A DNA stretch of 43,042 nt from NCBI RefSeq assembly GCF_001043975.1, contig NZ_LABY01000012.1, positions 1 to 43,042 of the forward strand, read 5' to 3'. Source of the stretch: Methylobacterium variabile. Its GTDB lineage: Bacteria; Pseudomonadota; Alphaproteobacteria; Rhizobiales; Beijerinckiaceae. Under the pieces are notes generated by a model. That model saw only the letters and a program-made list of their open reading frames with translations, searched no databases and was not told the origin of the DNA. Below are positions 36,951 to 43,042 of the stretch, one piece after another (the stretch's first letter is position 1; each line of letters starts with the position of its first letter). The translations under genes and the position numbers were made by a program.

Positions 36951-37844
36951 CTAACGCCCGCCCTCCGCCACCGCCTCCCGGCCCCTGCCGGCCCGCGTCG
37001 CCACCAGCGCTCCGGCCACGATGAGCCCGCAGGCCAGCGCCAGCGACCAGGTCGCCGGCGCGTAGCCGGCGGCGACGAGGATCAGGGTCGAGAGCACCGG
37101 GGCGGCGTAGGAGCCGACGCCGAGGAGGCGGATGTCGCCGCGCTTTACGCCGATGTCCCAGAGGTAGAACGCCGCCCCGACCGGCCCGAGGCCGAGTGCG
37201 GCGACCGCCGCCCACTGGCCTGCGCCCTCCGGCCAGACCGTGCGCTCGAAGGCGAGGTGGCAGACCAGGCTGAGCGCCGCGGTGGCGAGGCAGAAGCCCG
37301 CCACGGCGTCCGTCGGCACCGCGCCGACCCGGCGCGACAGCACCGAGTAGCCCGACCACAGGAAGGCGCACGTCGCCGCCGCGGCGTAGCCCGGCAGGGC
37401 GGCGGCCTCGAAGCTGAGCGAGCCGCGGCCGAGGAAGAGCGCCACCACCCCGGCGAGGCCGAGGAGGGCGCCGGCGAGGTGCGCGGCGCGCAGGCCCCCT
37501 TCCCCCGGCAGCAGGGCGGAGAAGAGCACGATCAGCAGCGGCCAGAGATAGCTGATGAGCCCGGCCTCCGCCGGCGGCGCGAGGCGCAGGGCCGCGAAGT
37601 AGAGCGCGTGGTAGCCGAACAACCCGACGATGCCGAGGGCCCACACCGCGGGGGGCTGGCGCAGGGCGGCGAGGCCGGAGGGCCGGACGATCCAGCTGGC
37701 GCAGCCGAGGAGGCCGCCGACCAGGAACGTCATCGCGGCGAGCTGGAACGGCGGCACCGCGCCGGAGGCGGCGGTGAACAGGGCGAGCAGCGACCAGAGC
37801 AGAATGGCGCCGGAGCCGATCAGGGTGGCGGTGCGGGTGGTCAT
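36951..37844 (-). CDS. EamA/DMT-family transporter (YddG-like)
   Basis: A 297-aa protein with ten predicted helices in two EamA repeats, about residues 8-135 and 145-285. The first ends in GYHALYFAALRLAPPAEAGLISYLWPLLIVLFSALL, a segment much like aromatic amino-acid exporters of the YddG group. The second includes GPVGAAFYLWDIGVKRGDIRLLGVGSYAAPVLST. It most likely exports a small metabolite; the substrate is undetermined. I chose the ATG at 37844 (MTTRTATL); an ATG 12 codons upstream would add an Arg-rich leader that looks non-native. Divergent from the AlkB-like gene. Confidence 0.87.
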   Translation of the reverse strand: MTTRTATLIGSGAILLWSLLALFTAASGAVPPFQLAAMTFLVGGLLGCASWIVRPSGLAALRQPPAVWALGIVGLFGYHALYFAALRLAPPAEAGLISYLWPLLIVLFSALLPGEGGLRAAHLAGALLGLAGVVALFLGRGSLSFEAAALPGYAAAATCAFLWSGYSVLSRRVGAVPTDAVAGFCLATAALSLVCHLAFERTVWPEGAGQWAAVAALGLGPVGAAFYLWDIGVKRGDIRLLGVGSYAAPVLSTLILVAAGYAPATWSLALACGLIVAGALVATRAGRGREAVAEGGR

Positions 37845-37926
37845 GGGTCGGGCCCTATCACGGCGGGCCTGCCGGCTCACCCGGAAATCGGCTAGGGCGT
37901 GAGATCCCCCACGGAGATGCCGACCC

Positions 37927-38580
37927 GTGATCGAACTCGCCCCCGGCCTGATCCATCACCCGGGCTACCTCGACGCCGACGCCCAGGCCGCGCTCGCCGC
38001 CGATCTCGCTTGCGTGCTGCGCGAGGCCCCACCCTTCACGCCGGCAATGCCCCGCACCGGCAAGCCGTTCTCGGTCCGGATGACGAATTGCGGTCCCCTC
38101 GGCTGGGTCTCGGACCGGGCGGGCTACCGCTACCAGGCGACGCACCCGGAGACCGGCCGGCCCTGGCCGGCGATGCCGGCGGCGGTGAGGCGGGCCTGGG
38201 ACGCGCTCGCCGGCTGCCCGGCCGAGCCCGAGGCCTGCCTCGTCAACCTCTACTCACCCGGTACCCGGATGGGGCTGCACCAGGACCGGGACGAGGCGGA
38301 GTTCGCCGCCCCGGTGCTCTCCTTGTCCCTCGGCGCCACCGCCCTGTTCCGGTACGGCGGCCTCGAGCGCGGCGCCCCGACCCGCTCCGTGCGCCTCGCC
38401 TCCGGCGACGCCCTGGTGATCGGCGGGCCGTCGCGCCTGATCTTCCACGGCGTCGACCGCATCCTGAGCGCGACGCCCGACCTCCTCGGGCCCGCGGCGT
38501 CGGCCCTCCCCGAGGCCGTGCCGGCGGGCGGGCGCCTCAACCTGACCCTGCGACGCGTCTCGGCGTTCTGCCGCGCTTGA
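37927..38580 (+). CDS. alkB: AlkB-type 2-oxoglutarate/Fe(II) dioxygenase
   Basis: DNA/RNA repair enzyme that oxidatively removes methyl groups such as 1-methyladenine and 3-methylcytosine. It has 217 aa from a GTG start (37927, MIELAPGL); GGAG lies about 12 bases upstream. The Fe(II) ligands H118 and D120 are in LHQDRDE, and the distal histidine is in IFHGVDR. The 2-oxoglutarate-binding arginine is in RLNLTLRRV. The N-terminal nucleotide-recognition lid MTNCGPLGWVSDRAGYRY matches AlkB. No ada gene is adjacent. Confidence 0.92.
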   Translation: MIELAPGLIHHPGYLDADAQAALAADLACVLREAPPFTPAMPRTGKPFSVRMTNCGPLGWVSDRAGYRYQATHPETGRPWPAMPAAVRRAWDALAGCPAEPEACLVNLYSPGTRMGLHQDRDEAEFAAPVLSLSLGATALFRYGGLERGAPTRSVRLASGDALVIGGPSRLIFHGVDRILSATPDLLGPAASALPEAVPAGGRLNLTLRRVSAFCRA

Positions 38581-38622
38581 CAGACCGGCGCGGGCGGCCG
38601 ACCCATCCGCGCAGCCCCCGCG

Positions 38623-38643
38623 CGCCGCCCGTTCCGGGCGGCG
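38623..38643 (+). terminator. Hairpin between alkB and the exported protein gene
   Basis: CGCCGCCC (38623-38630) pairs with GGGCGGCG (38636-38643) around GTTCC. No T tract follows, so this may be a terminator of alkB or a leader structure of the next gene at 38669. Confidence 0.35.
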
Positions 38644-38668
38644 TCAGCCGAACCCAGAGACGAGTCTC

Positions 38669-39628
38669 ATGTCGACGAGTCCCCTGTCGCTGCGCGCCCT
38701 GGCGCTCCTGTCCTGCCTCGCCGGCTTTCCCGCGGGGGCCCTCGCGGCCGACCCGATCTATCCGCCGGGCTCGCGCTTCGGCTTCGAGCCGGCGAAGGAG
38801 ATGGTGGTGTCGCGCCGCTTCACCGGGTTCGAGCGCCAGAGCGGCGGCGCCACGGTCTCGGTGGTCGAGCTGCCGCCCCAGGCCTACCGCGACCTGACCG
38901 CCAACTTCACGGACGAGAACCTGAAGAGCCAGGGCCTGATCGTGAAGAGCCGCGAGGAGCTGAAGCTCGCCGACGGCCGCGAGGGCATCTTGTTCACCGG
39001 CGAGCAGCCGATCGAGCAGCCCCCCGGCACGCCGGCCCTGCACAAGTGGGTCTTCCTCGTCTCCGACCCGACCGTGACCGGCATCATCATCGGCCAGACC
39101 CTGCCGGGCGCCGAGACGGACGAGGCGATGCGCGGCATGCTGACCAGCGTGCGGGTGCGCCCGGCCCTGACCCTCGACCAGCAGGTGGCGGCCCTGCCGT
39201 TCCGGGTCACCGAGACCGCGGGCTTCCGCCCGGTGCGGGTGCTCGGCGGCAACTCGGTGCTCTACACCGACGGGCCGAAGGACCAGATGATGAACCTTGA
39301 GCAGCCGATCCTGGTCCTGGCCGAGGCGGTGCAGCCCGCGCCCTCGGCCGAGCAGCGCGACGCCTTCGCGCGGGCCGCGTTGTACTCGAACCAGACCATG
39401 AAGGACTTCGTGATCGAGCGCTCGCAGGGCTTCCGCCAGAACGGCGCCGACTGGCACGAGATCGTGGCGCGGGCCACCGACGTGCCCTCGGGCACCCCGG
39501 TGGTGGTGTCGCAGACCATCCGCTTCCAACCCGACGGCTACTTCCGCGCCGTCGGCGTGGTCCGCGCTCCCGACCGCGACGCGATGCTGCCGCGCTTCCG
39601 CAAGGTGGTGGACAGCGTCGGGTTCTGA
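38669..39628 (+). CDS. Exported protein of unknown function, possible DcrB/PsbP-like fold
   Basis: A 319-aa protein with a clear signal peptide (residues 1-27, LRALALLSCLAGFPAGALAADP). The mature part seems to contain two similar halves. The first (about 28-165) begins YPPGSRFGFEPAKEMVVSRRFTGFE and runs through ADGREGILFTGEQ. The second (about 175-319) has a similar strand-helix pattern with LYSNQTMKDFVIERSQGFRQNG. This recalls the DUF1795/DcrB and PsbP fold seen in small periplasmic proteins. That is a weak, pattern-based suggestion. I recognise no motif for catalysis. Confidence 0.7.
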   Translation: MSTSPLSLRALALLSCLAGFPAGALAADPIYPPGSRFGFEPAKEMVVSRRFTGFERQSGGATVSVVELPPQAYRDLTANFTDENLKSQGLIVKSREELKLADGREGILFTGEQPIEQPPGTPALHKWVFLVSDPTVTGIIIGQTLPGAETDEAMRGMLTSVRVRPALTLDQQVAALPFRVTETAGFRPVRVLGGNSVLYTDGPKDQMMNLEQPILVLAEAVQPAPSAEQRDAFARAALYSNQTMKDFVIERSQGFRQNGADWHEIVARATDVPSGTPVVVSQTIRFQPDGYFRAVGVVRAPDRDAMLPRFRKVVDSVGF

Positions 39629-39634
39629 AGGCGC

Positions 39635-39652
39635 GGCGGGGAAACCCCCGCC
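39635..39652. terminator. Hairpin between convergent genes
   Basis: GGCGGGG (39635-39641) and CCCCGCC (39646-39652) pair around AAAC, directly between the exported protein gene (stop at 39628) and the convergent peptidoglycan-binding gene (stop at 39653). Likely a shared transcript end. Confidence 0.5.
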
Positions 39653-40537
39653 TCACTCGGGCTTCAGGCCCGATCGCGCCTCGAGTTCCTGAAGGGTCCG
39701 GCGCGCCACGCTGGCGCCCGGCAGCCGGCGCTCGCGCTCGAAGCGCGCCAGCGCCGCGCGGGTGCTCGGGCCGGCGATCCCGTCCACGGCAAGCGGGCCG
39801 TAGCCGAGCTTCACCAGGGCGCGCTGGGCGAAGGCGACCGCCTTGTCGGGCGTGCCGCCGGATGCGGCCGCGCCGGCATGGAGGGCCGCGGCCCGGGCGG
39901 GCTCCGCCGCCCTCGCCTCGCGGACGGGCGCCGCCGCGTGAGCGGGCGCGGCCTTGCCGGATTCCTTGACCGCTCCGTCCCTGGCCGGCGGCGCCTTCGC
40001 GGCCGCCGTCCCGCCCGAAGCCGGCTTGGCGGCCGTTGAGGCCGCCTGCCTGGCCGGGACTGCCTTCGGGCCGACCGAGGCGGTGGCGTGGTCGCCGTCC
40101 TGGATCAGCGCGCCGATCCCGTCGGGTTTCGGAACCCGCGGCGCATCCTCCTTGGGCGCGCGCGGCGTGTCCTGACCCTGGGCCCGTGACGCCTCGGCGC
40201 GGGCCGTCGTCGACGGCGCGGCGCCCCCGGCGGGCTCCGGCCGCGGCGGCGCCTTGGCGAAGAGCGGGGCCGGGTGGCGGCCGGTCTGGAAGCTCAGGGC
40301 GTTCGCCGCCACCGCCGCCACCGCCCCGAGGGCGAGGAGGCCGCCGACGATGCCGACCGGGTGCCGCATCAGCCGGTCGGCCCGGACCCGCAGGCGATCG
40401 AGGGCGCCGGCGGGCCGCGGGGCGGCGGTCCGGGACGCGCGCGGCGCGCGCGGGGCCGGCCGCGGCCGCGGCGCCAGCCGCGCCTCCGCGGTCAACGCCA
40501 CGTCGGGATCATGTCGCCGGGCTGGCGCCTCGGACAT
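39653..40537 (-). CDS. Single-pass membrane protein with C-terminal peptidoglycan-binding domain
   Basis: A 294-aa protein. A basic Pro/Arg-rich cytoplasmic N-terminus (about residues 1-55) is followed by one membrane helix (about 60-82, VGIVGGLLALGAVAAVAANAL). A disordered Ala/Pro/Lys periplasmic region (about 85-225) leads to a PG_binding_1-type domain (about 230-285) with AFAQRALVKLGYGPLAVDGIAGPSTRAALARFERE. It probably anchors the inner membrane to the wall. It lies 29 bases after the sensor kinase on the same strand, so the two are likely cotranscribed. Confidence 0.82.
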   Translation of the reverse strand: MSEAPARRHDPDVALTAEARLAPRPRPAPRAPRASRTAAPRPAGALDRLRVRADRLMRHPVGIVGGLLALGAVAAVAANALSFQTGRHPAPLFAKAPPRPEPAGGAAPSTTARAEASRAQGQDTPRAPKEDAPRVPKPDGIGALIQDGDHATASVGPKAVPARQAASTAAKPASGGTAAAKAPPARDGAVKESGKAAPAHAAAPVREARAAEPARAAALHAGAAASGGTPDKAVAFAQRALVKLGYGPLAVDGIAGPSTRAALARFERERRLPGASVARRTLQELEARSGLKPE

Positions 40538-40566
40538 CGCGTCTCCTTCTCGTCTGACGGCGGGGC

Positions 40567-42411
<1,845 letters not shown>

Positions 42412-42582
42412 ACCGCCACGCCAGCGCGGGGAACCTCGCGGCCCCGGCGCCCCTACACTGCGAACACCGGAACCCTCGCAGAGGGGGCTTAAACGAACGT
42501 TAGAGCGCGCCTCGGCCGGGATCCCTGTCCACGGCCGGGTCCCGCGACCGCCCGGCCGCGGCCGTCACCTCACCCGGTCACG

Positions 42583-42816
42583 TCACCCGGTCATGGCCTC
42601 GGCGTCGTAGCCGGCGCGGCCGAGGGCCTGGGCCACCTCGAGGGCCTGGGCGGCGGTGACGGCGGAGAGCCGGCCGGTTTCGAGGTCCACGCTCACCTGG
42701 GCCCCCGGATCGAGGCGCTGGATCGCCTTCGTCACCGCGGCGACGCAGCCCTGGCAGGTCATGCCCTCGACCTTCATCAGAAGTTCCATCCGCTCGTCGC
42801 CGCGATCGGTCGTCAT
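42583..42816 (-). CDS. Heavy-metal-associated (HMA) copper chaperone-like protein
   Basis: A 77-aa single HMA domain of the CopZ type. The metal site is MTCQGC with C21 and C24, and the rest (VTKAIQRLDPGAQVSVDLETGRLSAV...EALGRAGYDAEAM-like) follows the beta-alpha-beta-beta-alpha-beta pattern. It probably delivers Cu(I) to a P-type ATPase or regulator. I took the ATG at 42816; an ATG nine codons later (MELLMKVEG) would also give a full domain. No copper ATPase is visible on its 3' side, and the 5' neighbour is only partly in the window. Confidence 0.85.
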   Translation of the reverse strand: MTTDRGDERMELLMKVEGMTCQGCVAAVTKAIQRLDPGAQVSVDLETGRLSAVTAAQALEVAQALGRAGYDAEAMTG

Positions 42817-43012
42817 CGTCCTGCCCTCGCCAGTCGCGGCCGGTCAGGGCCGCACAAGCCATGTCGGGTACTGCGGCACCGGGGACAAGGGTACGGTGAA
42901 AACCGTGGGCAGCCCGCCGCGGCGTCTTGCGGGCATTCGGCGCCTCGGCGACAACCGGGAGCAGCCGGGTCCGCGGAACCCGGCATGTCCTCGACGCGTA
43001 AGAGGAATCGCC

Positions 43013-43042
43013 ATGGCCCTCCAGACCGGCCGGCGCGCCGGC
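43013..43042 (+). CDS. Start of an unidentified gene cut by the window end
   Basis: ATG at 43013 is preceded by AGAGG at 43001-43005, a well-placed ribosome site. Ten codons (MALQTGRRAG) remain in the window. Too little to identify; the gene is divergent from the HMA gene. Confidence 0.35.
   Translation, partial: MALQTGRRAG

Overview
The window is very GC-rich, densely packed DNA from an alphaproteobacterium, most likely a member of the Methylobacteriaceae or a close Rhizobiales relative. This is inferred from the base composition, GTG and TTG starts, a complex I NDUFA9-type protein, TlpA beside ArgH, an acetoacetate decarboxylase/3-hydroxybutyrate dehydrogenase pair, CsbD and YfdX proteins, and several chemoreceptors. 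I found no tRNA, rRNA, CRISPR array or intact insertion sequence. Most genes are chromosomal housekeeping or stress and envelope functions.

Layout, left to right. (1) 1-839: 5' part of ruvB on the minus strand, broken at about 160 by implausible G and C runs. (2) 1.0-5.4 kb: chromate transporter ChrA; a minus-strand pair (YkgJ-type cysteine-cluster protein, then a FadR-type GntR regulator); a divergent class III aminotransferase. (3) 6.0-9.5 kb: two tandem soluble PAS-PAS chemoreceptors sharing a 163-bp identical stretch. (4) 9.6-14.2 kb: propionyl-CoA carboxylase beta chain, a DUF2243 membrane protein with a coupled 49-aa partner, the NDUFA9-like protein with a strong terminator, and an atypical SDR. 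(5) 14.5-19.5 kb: argH and tlpA, divergent with overlapping start codons, then nhaA and an L,D-transpeptidase lipoprotein. (6) 19.8-25.5 kb: accA, patatin phospholipase, acetoacetate decarboxylase, 3-hydroxybutyrate dehydrogenase and NAD malic enzyme, a carbon-storage/acyl-CoA neighbourhood. (7) 25.8-28.6 kb: a stress/envelope group consisting of an amber-interrupted yfdX, a secreted cysteine-containing protein, a membrane protein and a CsbD protein. (8) 28.9-34.5 kb: gpmA, dapB, alpha/beta hydrolase, MarC protein, methyltransferase, gloB-like hydrolase and DUF985 cupin. (9) 34.7-37.8 kb: a transmembrane chemoreceptor with an AT-rich leader, a gene-poor patch with a possible transposase remnant, and an EamA exporter. 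(10) 37.9-43.0 kb: AlkB-like dioxygenase, an exported unknown, a peptidoglycan-binding protein, a membrane histidine kinase, a copper-chaperone-like HMA protein and the first codons of another gene.

The most notable non-genic signals are: a dispersed palindromic repeat family (four copies, at 9.5, 14.35, 14.45 and 19.8 kb); a degenerate 15-bp tandem repeat upstream of pccB; a 13-bp TGC-rich box shared by the promoter regions of the patatin and alpha/beta hydrolase genes; hairpins between most convergent gene pairs; and the in-frame TAG in yfdX. I saw no clear evidence of an entirely new defence or mobile system. The repeat family, the YfdX amber codon and the paralogous receptors are the best leads.
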